53,546 nt of DNA, taken from Plebeiibacterium sediminum (lineage in GTDB: Bacteria > Bacteroidota > Bacteroidia > Bacteroidales > Marinilabiliaceae). The DNA is taken from the NCBI RefSeq assembly GCF_026013605.1, contig NZ_JAPDPJ010000045.1:1-53546 (forward strand), in the 5' to 3' direction. The notes under the pieces are model-generated. The model had not been told where the DNA came from. It saw only the letters and a list, made by a program, of their open reading frames with translations, and searched no databases. Shown piece after piece: positions 27,719-36,435 of the stretch; the stretch's first letter is position 1; every line of letters begins with the position of its first letter. Both the position numbers and the translations under genes were made by a program.

Positions 27719-27740
27719 TTTATATGTATTTGCATATAAA
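27719..27740. promoter_or_regulatory. HipB operator 3
   Basis: TTTATATG-N6-CATATAAA, perfect 8-bp arms. Centre at 27729.5. Confidence 0.72.
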
Positions 27741-27986
27741 ATATTATTTCCCAAGAATCCTTTGGGAATTAATTAAATTCAGTAAGTGTCATTTAGTTTA
27801 ATATTTAGCTTCCTAAAATTATTATATAAATCCTGGTTTGATGCGACTTAATTAATGTTCACTATTTAACATTGGATATTATTTTAAAAAGTTATATTTG
27901 CTACATAATAATGTTTAATATATTATATTTTACATTATGTTAGTAACATATAAATTAAAATAAACTAAACCACATAATCAAAAACG

Positions 27987-28595
27987 ATGAAACGTACAAT
28001 TATATCCCTTTTACTATTACTATCTTTTATAAAACCTTATGCACAAGAATCTCAAGTTGAAAGAAATATTTTTGGAGTACAACTGGGTATGTATCCCATT
28101 TCATTTTATAATGAATGTAGACTTTTTAAAGAGATTGCATTGAGAAGCGAAATTGGTTTTTCTTATTTATATGAGTCAACATCAAGCTTATATGGATATA
28201 GTAGTTCATCTCAATGGGCAATAATTCCAGAAATAAATTTGGAACCAAGGTTTTATTATAATTTAAAGCATAGAAATAATTTAGGTAAGAGAACTAACAA
28301 TAATAGTGCAAACTATTTATCAATAAATTTTGGTTACAAAGCTGTAGATTTAGCAATATTTAAATCAAATAGTCTTGAAAATGTATTTTCCTCAATTCAC
28401 ATAATACCAATGTATGGTGTAAGACGTAGTATTGGAAATAACTTTAATTTTGAATTTGCAGCAGGAATTGGACGTGAGTGGACTTTTGAAAAGTATAATT
28501 ATTATAATTTGATAACACATAAGAACAAAACATATAAAAACATAGAATCAGATATTGCCTTTGGTTTAAGATTAGCAATAGGTTATGTATTTTGA
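27987..28595 (+). CDS. Small outer-membrane beta-barrel-like protein
   Basis: A 202-residue protein with a signal peptide (1-19, ending YAQE) and a mature part of alternating beta-strands (EIALRSEIGFSYLYE, LEPRFYYNL, YLSINFGYKAVDLAIF, NFEFAAGIGREWTF) that ends 'FGLRLAIGYVF', the usual terminal strand of an outer-membrane barrel with a C-terminal Phe. This fits an 8-strand barrel of about 180 residues. No close family is recognised. It is next to the toxin-antitoxin modules and 18 bases before the next orphan gene. Confidence 0.65.
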   Translation: MKRTIISLLLLLSFIKPYAQESQVERNIFGVQLGMYPISFYNECRLFKEIALRSEIGFSYLYESTSSLYGYSSSSQWAIIPEINLEPRFYYNLKHRNNLGKRTNNNSANYLSINFGYKAVDLAIFKSNSLENVFSSIHIIPMYGVRRSIGNNFNFEFAAGIGREWTFEKYNYYNLITHKNKTYKNIESDIAFGLRLAIGYVF

Positions 28596-28613
28596 AGTAA
28601 TTTGTTTTATATA

Positions 28614-29051
28614 ATGGAGGAAATGAGTGAAATTTTATTCATTCCAATAAAAGAAATTGAAAGACAGGTAGTATATCGTTTTACCAATAATCTCTTTGGT
28701 TCAGATAATGTTACTCTAGAAGAACTAAAATTTGAAGTGTTGACTATAGCCCTGATTTCAGCTATTGTAAGAAGAAAGTGGGAACAAGGAGCAGTTAAAA
28801 AGAAAAATCATATATCAATTGCTACAATATTCAAAGTTGCAGAATTAGGTTTACTTTTTAGTGGCAACATTGAAAATCAAACAATAATCAAGATCTCTAA
28901 TTATTACTTTGAAAATTTATTTTTCATTAAAACACCACATCATACATCTGAGTCTTCAAGTCGACTTATAGAGAAAATCGAAAAGGGATTTGATGGGGTA
29001 AAAATTTCTACAGTAAATACAACGTATTTCTCCTCGGACAGGTTCTTTTAA
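28614..29051 (+). CDS. Hypothetical protein
   Basis: A 145-residue soluble protein with no signal or membrane segment and no domain I recognise. It is mostly predicted helix, with 'ALISAIVRRKWEQGAVKKKNHISIATIFKVAELGLLFSG' in the middle and a polar C-terminal third. I chose the ATG at 28614 (MEEMSEIL) over an in-frame one at 28602 that lies closer to the previous stop. Same strand as the barrel gene and probably cotranscribed. Confidence 0.5.
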   Translation: MEEMSEILFIPIKEIERQVVYRFTNNLFGSDNVTLEELKFEVLTIALISAIVRRKWEQGAVKKKNHISIATIFKVAELGLLFSGNIENQTIIKISNYYFENLFFIKTPHHTSESSSRLIEKIEKGFDGVKISTVNTTYFSSDRFF

Positions 29052-29256
29052 AACAACTTTAAAGAGAATTAATTTTCATAATTAATTAGAGTATTTTTGT
29101 GTTGTAAACTTTGCCTTAACATTATAAACTGAGAATAGGTATTAGTAAAAGTAAGTCTTTATAAAATCAACACCCTCATTATCAATATTTAGAAGTTTTT
29201 GCATAGAAGAAGTGATTTAAAATACTAATATTCACCGCATTAATAGCACATCAAAT

Positions 29257-29289
29257 AGTAAGCCGAGCGACGACAGCGAATAATTGATT
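29257..29289. repeat. Short dispersed repeat, copy 2
   Basis: AGTAAGCCGAGCGACGACAG and following; matches 28 of 33 positions of the copy at 30547. It lies between the orphan genes and the AbiEii module. Confidence 0.55.
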
Positions 29290-29328
29290 TATGTGAAGAT
29301 TTTAATTTGCAATAGCAGGATTGTATAT

Positions 29329-29994
29329 TTATACTCCTGCTTCCTGATCCAAATACTTTCTGAATTGTTGTTTTAGGTTTTCCTTAATCTGATCCCAACT
29401 CCAGTCTATAAACATTTTAGGCATATATGAACTATCTGCGTTATCTATTGCAGCAAAAGCGAAGATTACATCTTTGGGATCATTGTATGGGTATTTCTTT
29501 TTATAGTGTTCTAACATATCCTTTATTGAGTATTCTAATAATAATTCATGAATATCAATAAAATCCTTCTTCTCAGAGCGACTTGTAATGGCATTCAATT
29601 TCATTGCAGAAATATCACGAGTAGAAGCTAACCTTATGTCATTAATAATATTTGGTTCATCAATGAATGGATCACTTTCAAAGTGCATTAAGTCTATTTT
29701 TAGTTCATCCCCCCTTACATTATAGGTCAGATAAGAAGAAAAGCCGAAGGTCATATCTGAAATTTCTATGTCTTCAGGCCTATCCGCCAATGATATTAAA
29801 ACCCTCTTTATTTTTTGTTTATCGAATTCTTTTTCAGGATTCAAAAACAAGTCAATATCATCACTAACACGATGTCCTTTGTAAAGAGATAGAGCGGTTC
29901 CTCCTACCAAACGGTAATCTTTCAACTCTTCCCGTCTCATTAGATCTTCTAATATGAATCTGGTTTCCGGAATTATAGTCTCGAAATGGAGCAT
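29329..29994 (-). CDS. AbiEii/MenT-type nucleotidyltransferase toxin
   Basis: A 221-residue protein of the AbiEii/AbiGii (DUF1814) family. The nucleotidyltransferase motif is 'LVGGTALSLYKGHRVSDDIDLF' spread over 29-50, with the GG at 31-32 and the metal pair Asp46 and Asp48; 'DLMHF' gives the third acidic residue. These enzymes add nucleotides to tRNA (MenT) or act as type IV toxins in phage defence. Its start overlaps the upstream gene by 22 bases, the usual toxin-antitoxin coupling. Confidence 0.9.
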   Translation of the reverse strand: MLHFETIIPETRFILEDLMRREELKDYRLVGGTALSLYKGHRVSDDIDLFLNPEKEFDKQKIKRVLISLADRPEDIEISDMTFGFSSYLTYNVRGDELKIDLMHFESDPFIDEPNIINDIRLASTRDISAMKLNAITSRSEKKDFIDIHELLLEYSIKDMLEHYKKKYPYNDPKDVIFAFAAIDNADSSYMPKMFIDWSWDQIKENLKQQFRKYLDQEAGV

Positions 29995-30260
29995 TGAAAG
30001 TCTTCTTTATTAACAGCAAAATAAGTTCTGGCGAAATCAAAGGTTCTTTGTGGTAGTTTCTGAGCACCTATCAATTCCTTCTTAATCTTTTCTTTTCCAT
30101 AGTACTTTATTAACTCAAAAAGATCTTGCAGCTTGCCTCTTTCTATAACCTTTATTATTAAATACTGACTATTATTTTCCCAATCGATGGTATTATAATC
30201 GATATCCCAGAATGCTCTTCTCGAAACATTTGGTCTTATTTTAGCAGCTTCAGTATTCAT
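29973..30260 (-). CDS. Putative AbiE-module antitoxin (DUF6922-like)
   Basis: A 95-residue protein: 'RRAFWDIDYNTIDWENNSQYLIIKVIERGKLQDLFELIKYYGKEKIKKEL' is the pattern seen in small Bacteroidota proteins that precede AbiEii-type toxins (I recall DUF6922). It is not the classical AbiEi antitoxin, as it lacks a winged helix of that type. It overlaps the toxin gene by 22 bases. The antitoxin role is inferred from position. Confidence 0.75.
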   Translation of the reverse strand: MNTEAAKIRPNVSRRAFWDIDYNTIDWENNSQYLIIKVIERGKLQDLFELIKYYGKEKIKKELIGAQKLPQRTFDFARTYFAVNKEDFQCSISRL

Positions 30261-30689
30261 AATGTATCATCTTAAAAACAAAGATACTATTTTTTAATAA
30301 AATGCTACCTTCCATCGCTTGACCTGATATACTAAAAATATAGACTATTACTTTTGCGATATTTGAGTATTAAAGACACTATTTTTTAGAGAAATATAAA
30401 AGTTCTTCAAATACATAAAAACGGTTGGAAAGCCAAATAGATCCAGCAGTTTCGCAACAGTTGAGAGGTATATATTCTTTACCGTATTTTTACAACTCAA
30501 CACCTATATCCCTTTAATTTTCAAAACTTAAACACTTCATAATTAAAGTAAGTCGTGCCACGACTGCGAGTAATTGATTGGCGTAATACTTTATACTATA
30601 AACAAGCTTGCTTATAATAATTGGTTTAAATGCAAGAAAGCCCTGATTCGCAAAGGAAACAGGGCCTAAAAATGTTTTATGGTAGAAGG
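30261..30689. other. Intergenic region with -7 box and repeat copy 3
   Basis: On the minus strand TATCTTTG (30286-30279) is a -7 box about 20 bases before the antitoxin start at 30260. The 33-base repeat copy 3 is at 30547-30579. No gene is seen. Confidence 0.5.
30547..30579. repeat. Short dispersed repeat, copy 3
   Basis: AGTAAGTCGTGCCACGACTG and following; within it AGTCGTG-C-CACGACT style arms form a perfect hairpin. Together with copy 2 it brackets the AbiEii module. Confidence 0.55.
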
Positions 30690-31535
30690 TTAATAGAAAT
30701 TAACCACTTCAATTTCAAATATTAAAATACTGTTGTCAGGAATGGTGACATTACCATTGCTGTCGTAGCGAGCTGTGCTGCCATAGCACATTTGTGAAGG
30801 ACAATAAAACCGTGCCTTACTACCTTTTTTTAGTAAAGGAACACCAACCTGCCAGGCCTCTATTAAACCTGTCAAAGAGGTTCTACTCAAGGTGCCTTCA
30901 TCAAATACTTCACCATTGAGTAAGCTGCCCTTATAGCTGGCATCAACTAATGAAGTGGATGTAACATTATCCCCTTCGCCTTCAGTCAGTATTTTGTAAT
31001 AAAGACCCGATTCGTGGCGTTCAGCCTCTATGCCATTATCTGCCAGGTAAGCCGAAATAATTTCTTCATCAATTTCAGACTGGTCTCTGTCAATTTTAAT
31101 ATGGTAAACCATAACAGTATTTTCTTCTCCATATATATAACCGTAGGCATTACGACAAAGCTGTGAGGGCGAATAAAGAATGATCTCACCTTCTTTGTTT
31201 ATCTGTGACATACCAATCTGAAAGGCATAAGGTAATGCACTTAGATTGGCTGTGTGATTCTTATCTTCGTCGTAAAACGATGCCCCTGTAATGGTTTCGC
31301 TACTGAACGAAAAGGTAACCTTGTCATCGGTATCTATATTAATAGAGGCGCCCTCGCCCTGTTCAATAACCTTATAATACAATCCGGATGAGTGCCTTTC
31401 TGCCACAATATTATTCGTAGCCAGATATTCGCTAATGATTTCTTCATCAAGCACTGCATAATCAATATTTTCATCATCTTTTAAACATCCTGCCAATAAA
31501 GGCAACAGCATAGCAAGTATTAATACCTTTTTCAT
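30690..31535 (-). CDS. Lipoprotein with two FKBP-type domains
   Basis: A 281-residue lipoprotein (LPLLAGC lipobox, Cys about 17) with an internal duplication. Each half begins with a near-identical 'DEEIISxYLAxNxIxAERHxSGLYYKV' segment. The second half (about 155-281) is a recognisable FKBP peptidyl-prolyl isomerase domain ('GSLLNGEVFDEG', 'GLIEAWQVGVPLLKKGSKARFYCPSQMCYG', 'PDNSILIFEIEVV'). The first half keeps the outline but has lost the core of the active-site region. The ATG at 31535 (MKKVLIL) gives the better signal peptide than the one at 31544. It probably assists folding in the periplasm. Confidence 0.85.
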   Translation of the reverse strand: MKKVLILAMLLPLLAGCLKDDENIDYAVLDEEIISEYLATNNIVAERHSSGLYYKVIEQGEGASINIDTDDKVTFSFSSETITGASFYDEDKNHTANLSALPYAFQIGMSQINKEGEIILYSPSQLCRNAYGYIYGEENTVMVYHIKIDRDQSEIDEEIISAYLADNGIEAERHESGLYYKILTEGEGDNVTSTSLVDASYKGSLLNGEVFDEGTLSRTSLTGLIEAWQVGVPLLKKGSKARFYCPSQMCYGSTARYDSNGNVTIPDNSILIFEIEVVNFY

Positions 31536-31794
31536 TCTAATCATTTCTTTTTTTTAAAAATTAATCTGTTTAAAATCAATCATTAACAAATGTATAACAT
31601 TTCATTTAACAGTGGGTATATGCCTTTGATCTATTTGTTAGATAGATATTTTTCTCAATGGTTGCTTTACTCATTGTAAAAATTAATGGTTTGAACGTTG
31701 ATTGATTTGTTATAGGAACTGCCAAATATAGTATTATTTAATAGATATAGATCTTGTTAACAGCATTGTCCAGAGCATTTGCATTTTTAATAGT

Positions 31795-31887
31795 TTTGGT
31801 ATTGGTAAAATTAAAAAACACAATTTAGATCATTAAATTTTAGAAAGGAATGAGTTCAACTATATAGAAATACTACGGCAATTAAAA
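31795..31887 (+). pseudogene. Fragment of an rtcB2-like gene
   Basis: These 93 bases match 51161-51253 inside the RtcB2 gene at 83 of 93 positions (counted by hand), in the same reading frame, but with GAA changed to TAA at codon 14 of the match. Similarity stops abruptly on both sides. It is a remnant of a gene copy or of an ectopic insertion. The rest of 31545-32014 holds no gene I can support; a -7 box is at 31989. Confidence 0.85.
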
Positions 31888-31988
31888 AAGTGATTCTATT
31901 GTTCCTTATTTTTGCTTATGTTTTAAAGTTGTAAGAAGGTCAATAACTAAGTTTTTTATTAAGATCATGGGATGATTTTATTATTCAC

Positions 31989-31996
31989 TACTTTTG
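31989..31996 (+). promoter_or_regulatory. Putative -7 box for MocR gene
   Basis: TACTTTTG fits TAnnTTTG, 18 bases before the chosen ATG at 32015. Confidence 0.45.
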
Positions 31997-32014
31997 AGGT
32001 TCCAATTTGACATA

Positions 32015-33517
32015 ATGATGAATACAAATCTCACAGTTATTATTAATCGCATCAGACTTTCCTTAGAAAAACAAATGACTAAGGATTCCTTACATAAATA
32101 CGCCAGCTTATATCAGGCGATTAAAAATTGTATCATAAATTTGGAACTTCCTGAAGGTATGCATCTACCTTCAACCAGAATTTTGGCAGATGAAATGAAA
32201 CTCTCAAGAACTACTGTTATTAAAGCTTATGAGTTACTCTTGATTGAAAAATTAATCGAATCAAAGAACTGCTCCGGATACAAAGTGAGTTATTCACCTG
32301 AAAATACATCAAATCCAAAAATCGAGACCAGTAAGAACTATAATGCTGAAATTTATCCACAGATATCAGAAAAAGGTGAAGCATGTTTAAAAAATATATC
32401 GCTCATTAACCGGCATTCAGATGCAAACCTGGCATTTAGACCAGGCCTACCTCCTTTGGATATATTTCCGGTAAATCAATGGAAAAAATTAACGAATAGT
32501 TACTGGCGCTATGTAAAATCCTCATCTCTATCCTATTCCTCCTCATCAGGTATTGACTCGCTGAAAAAGAATATTTGTAACTACTTAAACATTACCAGAA
32601 ATATTAAGTGTAGTCCACACCAGGTATTTATTGTTTCCGGTTCGTTACAATCCTTATATCTGGTATCGAACGTTTTATTAAACAAGGGTGATTGTGTAGC
32701 AATGGAAAACCCTACCTTTCCTAATGTACACTCTATATTTAAAAGTATGCTAGCCAATATTCTTCCTGTTAATATAGATAATGAGGGAATTAAGGTAAAG
32801 GAGCTTACAAACAATCATCTGGCAACGCCCAAACTGGTGCATACCACGCCTTCTAACCAGTATCCTTTTTGTGTAAAAATGAGTCTTAGCCGAAGACTGG
32901 AGTTATTAAAGTGGGCTTCTGAGAGCAAAGCTTTGATCATTGAAAATGACTACGAAAGTCCGGTTGGTAACTATCAGGAATCTATTCCGAGTATTTATAG
33001 TATCGACAAGGAAGACCGGACAATTTACATGAGTACTTTTAATCGATTACTGCATCCATCTATTAGGTTGGGATATATGATCGTACCAGAATATTTAGTA
33101 TCACCAATTAAAGCGTTTCAGGAACACTCGCATCGCTTTGTATCTCCTTCAGTGCAATTGGTAATGGATCAATTTATAGAAAGAAACTACCTGTTAAAGC
33201 ATTTGCAGCATATGATTGAGGTGGCTCAGGAAAGAAGAGATTTATTTATCTCAAAACTTGAGTCGCAGACCAGTAAATTAACCATTGAACATACGCCTTT
33301 TCGCAGTTTACATGTTACGGCATTTTTAGATAATAACTTAGATGAATCACAAGTAATCAATTTATTACGCCAAAACAATATTGTGGTTCACTCATTAAAA
33401 AAATGCTATGTAAGTAAAGACTCAAAAGCTGGACTTATATTTGGATATTCACCTGTTCCAGCTCCTGTTCTTAAAGAAAAGGTTGAAAAAATGGCTAAAA
33501 TTATCAATAGCATATAA
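32015..33517 (+). CDS. MocR-type regulator (GntR HTH + aminotransferase)
   Basis: A 500-residue regulator of the MocR/PdxR type: an N-terminal GntR winged helix (about 25-95, 'YQAIKNCIINLELPEGMHLPSTRILADEMKLSRTTVIKAYELL') fused to a fold-type I aminotransferase-like domain (120-500). The usual PLP-lysine segment reads 'TIYMSTFNRLLHPSIRLGYM': the expected 'SFSK' has become 'TFNR', so PLP may not be covalently bound. The longest frame starts with TTG at 31994, which overlaps the promoter box, so I use the ATG at 32015. It precedes the DcuC-iadA-SusCD run and is its likely regulator. Confidence 0.88.
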   Translation: MMNTNLTVIINRIRLSLEKQMTKDSLHKYASLYQAIKNCIINLELPEGMHLPSTRILADEMKLSRTTVIKAYELLLIEKLIESKNCSGYKVSYSPENTSNPKIETSKNYNAEIYPQISEKGEACLKNISLINRHSDANLAFRPGLPPLDIFPVNQWKKLTNSYWRYVKSSSLSYSSSSGIDSLKKNICNYLNITRNIKCSPHQVFIVSGSLQSLYLVSNVLLNKGDCVAMENPTFPNVHSIFKSMLANILPVNIDNEGIKVKELTNNHLATPKLVHTTPSNQYPFCVKMSLSRRLELLKWASESKALIIENDYESPVGNYQESIPSIYSIDKEDRTIYMSTFNRLLHPSIRLGYMIVPEYLVSPIKAFQEHSHRFVSPSVQLVMDQFIERNYLLKHLQHMIEVAQERRDLFISKLESQTSKLTIEHTPFRSLHVTAFLDNNLDESQVINLLRQNNIVVHSLKKCYVSKDSKAGLIFGYSPVPAPVLKEKVEKMAKIINSI

Positions 33518-33600
33518 GAAATAGATCAGAGTATTAAAAAAACATAATTGGTATCTAACAGTAATTACAACTGGTATGTTTTTCAATAATTCAATAACTA

Positions 33601-33608
33601 TAGTTTTG
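33601..33608 (+). promoter_or_regulatory. Putative -7 box for DcuC-iadA operon
   Basis: TAGTTTTG fits TAnnTTTG; 210 bases before the DcuC start, so the leader would be long. No clear -33. Confidence 0.35.
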
Positions 33609-33817
33609 CATCAATAAGATAAGTTAAAATAAAAATATTGATGTATGAAAAAGAATCTATCTACAAGCTATCAACCAGATTTAACCCAGTGCTATATTTT
33701 GGTTTAATTGGATAAAAGAACATAAAATACATATTAACCATAACAATACAAAGCTTTTATATACCTGGTTTTGTATAGATTCACAATATATTGATTAATT
33801 CAAATTCTCAAAATATC

Positions 33818-35185
33818 ATGCTTATTATCGGTTCTGTTATATCCATACTCATTGTTGTTGTAGTTGCTAAGCTATTAATCAAAAAATACAATCCACAGTC
33901 GGTATTAATAATTAGTGGATTATTAATGATGGCCATAGCTTTAATACTTGGTATGGACATGTCAACCATGAAGGAACCCACTGGATGGCATTTTTTTGAC
34001 CTTTTTAATCAGATTAAAGTTTCATTAAGTAATAAAGGTGCAAAAGTAGGTTTAATGATTATGACCATTGGTGGATATGTTGCCTATATGAAAAAAATTG
34101 GTGCCAGTGAAGCATTGGTTTATGCTTCAATGAAACCATTATCCATATTCAGAAAATACCCCTATTTAGCTGCTAGCATCGTTATTCCGATAGGACAAGT
34201 TTTATTTATGTGCATACCTTCAGCAACTGGATTGGGCTTATTACTCGTAGCTTCTATATTTCCGGTGTTGGTTAATTTGGGCATAAGCAAAACATCTGCA
34301 GTTTCGGTCATTACAGCCTGCACAGTTTTTGATATGGGTCCTGCATCAGCGAATACGGCAAGAGCTTCCGAATTAATTGGTAAAACCAACGTGCAATATT
34401 TTATGGAAGATCAATTGCCATTAACAATTCCGATGACCATGGTATTGATGATTAGCTATTATTTTGTAAACCGATACTTTGATAAAAAGGAAAATCATAA
34501 ACCAACACAGCTTGAAATTGATGCGTTTAAGAAAATAAACACACCCAAAATCTACAGCATATTACCCATGTTACCTTTGATAATGCTAATCATATTTTCT
34601 CCATTTTTCAACCTGTTTCCCACCCCCATTCATCTTGATACAACAACCGCAATGATCATCTCGTTATTTGTATCAATGGTATTTGAAATAATTAGAAAAA
34701 GAAATTTAAAAGAAGTATTTGACTCTATCAAAACCTTCTGGGAAGGAATGGGGAAAGTGTTTGCTTCGGTAATCACACTTATAATATCTGCCGAAATATT
34801 TTCACTGGGTTTAATTAACCTGGGCTTTGTTGATGGTCTTATTGCCGGCTCCCAGTCCTTAGGCTTTTCACCTGTAGGCATTGGTATTGTAATGAGTGTA
34901 CTTATTTTCATGGCTTCCATACTTATGGGAAGCGGTAATGCCTCATTCTTCTCTTTTGGTCCATTAGTGCCCGAAATAGCAGCTAAAATGGGTATTGAAG
35001 GTGCCAGAATCATTCTTCCCATGCAACTGTCATCCAGTCTTGGACGGGCTATTTCGCCAATTGCCGGAGTCATTATCGCTACTTCCGAAATTGCCGGAAT
35101 CAAACCTTATGCCCTGGCAAAAAGAAATTTAATTCCACTATCAGTAACTGCAGTAATGATGATCGTTGTTCACTATATTTTTTAA
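33818..35185 (+). CDS. DcuC-family C4-dicarboxylate carrier
   Basis: A 455-residue inner-membrane protein with about 12 hydrophobic helices, of the DcuC/anaerobic dicarboxylate carrier family ('GLMIMTIGGYVAYMKKIGAS', 'SATGLGLLLVASIFPVLVNLGISKTSAVSVITACTVFDMGP', 'LIFMASILMGSGNASFFSFGPLVPEIA'). DcuC members move succinate, fumarate or aspartate; linked to isoaspartyl dipeptidase the substrate might be a beta-aspartyl dipeptide or aspartate (inference). The TTG at 33791 is the longer frame; I use the ATG at 33818. It ends 4 bases before iadA. Confidence 0.85.
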   Translation: MLIIGSVISILIVVVVAKLLIKKYNPQSVLIISGLLMMAIALILGMDMSTMKEPTGWHFFDLFNQIKVSLSNKGAKVGLMIMTIGGYVAYMKKIGASEALVYASMKPLSIFRKYPYLAASIVIPIGQVLFMCIPSATGLGLLLVASIFPVLVNLGISKTSAVSVITACTVFDMGPASANTARASELIGKTNVQYFMEDQLPLTIPMTMVLMISYYFVNRYFDKKENHKPTQLEIDAFKKINTPKIYSILPMLPLIMLIIFSPFFNLFPTPIHLDTTTAMIISLFVSMVFEIIRKRNLKEVFDSIKTFWEGMGKVFASVITLIISAEIFSLGLINLGFVDGLIAGSQSLGFSPVGIGIVMSVLIFMASILMGSGNASFFSFGPLVPEIAAKMGIEGARIILPMQLSSSLGRAISPIAGVIIATSEIAGIKPYALAKRNLIPLSVTAVMMIVVHYIF

Positions 35186-35189
35186 TACT

Positions 35190-36314
35190 ATGATGAAGAT
35201 TATAAAGAATGCCAATATATATGCGCCAATAAACCTAGGTAAAAAGGATATTTTAATTGGATCTGAAAAAATCCTGGCTATACAGGATCATATTGAAATG
35301 AATATGGATGGAGTGGAAATTATTGATGCCACTGATAAGATCGTCACTCCCGGATTAATTGATCAGCATATTCATATTACAGGTGCAGGTGGAAAGCAAG
35401 GTTTCTATTCTATGACACCCGAAATTTCTGTTGATGAATTAATTCGCTGCGGAACAACAACTGTAATGGGAATGCTGGGAACGGATGGTGTTGTAAAAAG
35501 TTTAAAGGGGTTATATGCCAAAACAAAAGCCTTGTATCAGGAGGGAATATCAGCTTATATGTTAACCAGTTACTTTGGTATTCCTCCTCTGACTATTCTG
35601 GATAATGTGATGGAAGACATGATATTTATCGATACAGTAATAGGATGCAAAATTGCAATTAGTGATGAACGTTCATCTTTTCCTTCTGCTACAGATCTTC
35701 TGCGCTTTTTAAAAGATGTATATGTAGGTGGATCTATTGGAGGCAAAGGAGGTATTTTACATGTACATCTGGGGGCACTGGATACAAAGATGGATATATT
35801 GTTTGAACTGGTTGAAAAACATCATTATCCCATCAAGTACATCTCTCCTACTCATGTTGGGCGCACCAAACCATTATTTGATCAGGCCATTCGCTTTGCG
35901 AAAATGGGCGGTATTATCGATATATCAACAGGAGGAACAATATATGATGAACCATACAAAATGGTTTTATATGCCTTAGAAAATGGAGTACCAATGGATC
36001 AAATGACTTTTAGCAGCGATGGAAATGCCGGTATGGCAAAAAAAGATCAAGAGGGAAACATTATTGGTTTTTATCCGGCTCCTATTGATTTAAATCTTGA
36101 GCAAGTTAAAAAGCTCATTCAAACAGGAGGACTTAAAATTGAAGAAGCTTTTAAATTAATTACCAGCACTCCTGCAAAAAATTTATCGCTCAGTCACAAA
36201 GGAATTATTAAAACCGGAGCTGATGCCGATTTATGTTTCTTTGATGCGGAACTAAACCTGACTGATGTAATGGCCAGAGGAAATATAAAAATGAAGGAGC
36301 AAATAATCATATAA
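35190..36314 (+). CDS. iadA: Isoaspartyl dipeptidase (beta-aspartyl peptidase)
   Basis: A 374-residue amidohydrolase close to E. coli IadA (about 390). It hydrolyses dipeptides with an N-terminal isoaspartyl residue. Two-zinc site residues are visible: HIHITG (first two His), 'GCKIAISDERSS' with the bridging carboxylated lysine, 'HVHLG', 'THVGR' and the catalytic aspartate in 'FSSDGNAG'. The ATG at 35190 (MMKIIKNANIY) follows the DcuC stop by 4 bases; the longer frame from 35166 overlaps it. Confidence 0.95.
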   Translation: MMKIIKNANIYAPINLGKKDILIGSEKILAIQDHIEMNMDGVEIIDATDKIVTPGLIDQHIHITGAGGKQGFYSMTPEISVDELIRCGTTTVMGMLGTDGVVKSLKGLYAKTKALYQEGISAYMLTSYFGIPPLTILDNVMEDMIFIDTVIGCKIAISDERSSFPSATDLLRFLKDVYVGGSIGGKGGILHVHLGALDTKMDILFELVEKHHYPIKYISPTHVGRTKPLFDQAIRFAKMGGIIDISTGGTIYDEPYKMVLYALENGVPMDQMTFSSDGNAGMAKKDQEGNIIGFYPAPIDLNLEQVKKLIQTGGLKIEEAFKLITSTPAKNLSLSHKGIIKTGADADLCFFDAELNLTDVMARGNIKMKEQIII

Positions 36315-36435
36315 TCCAAACCGAATAATAACCATATAAACTCAAGTACTTTTTCAAATAACCGAAGATCACATGATCTTCTGAATGGAGAAGTTATGCC
36401 TTAAAATGAAAATCTATTTACCAATTTTTAATATT

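Noticed and set aside
33642-33716. A 24-codon frame before the DcuC gene
   Set aside because: Too short and without family or start evidence; more likely leader sequence.
34630-35103. A 157-codon minus-strand frame
   Set aside because: It is the antisense of the DcuC gene, with composition explained by the membrane codons of the real gene.
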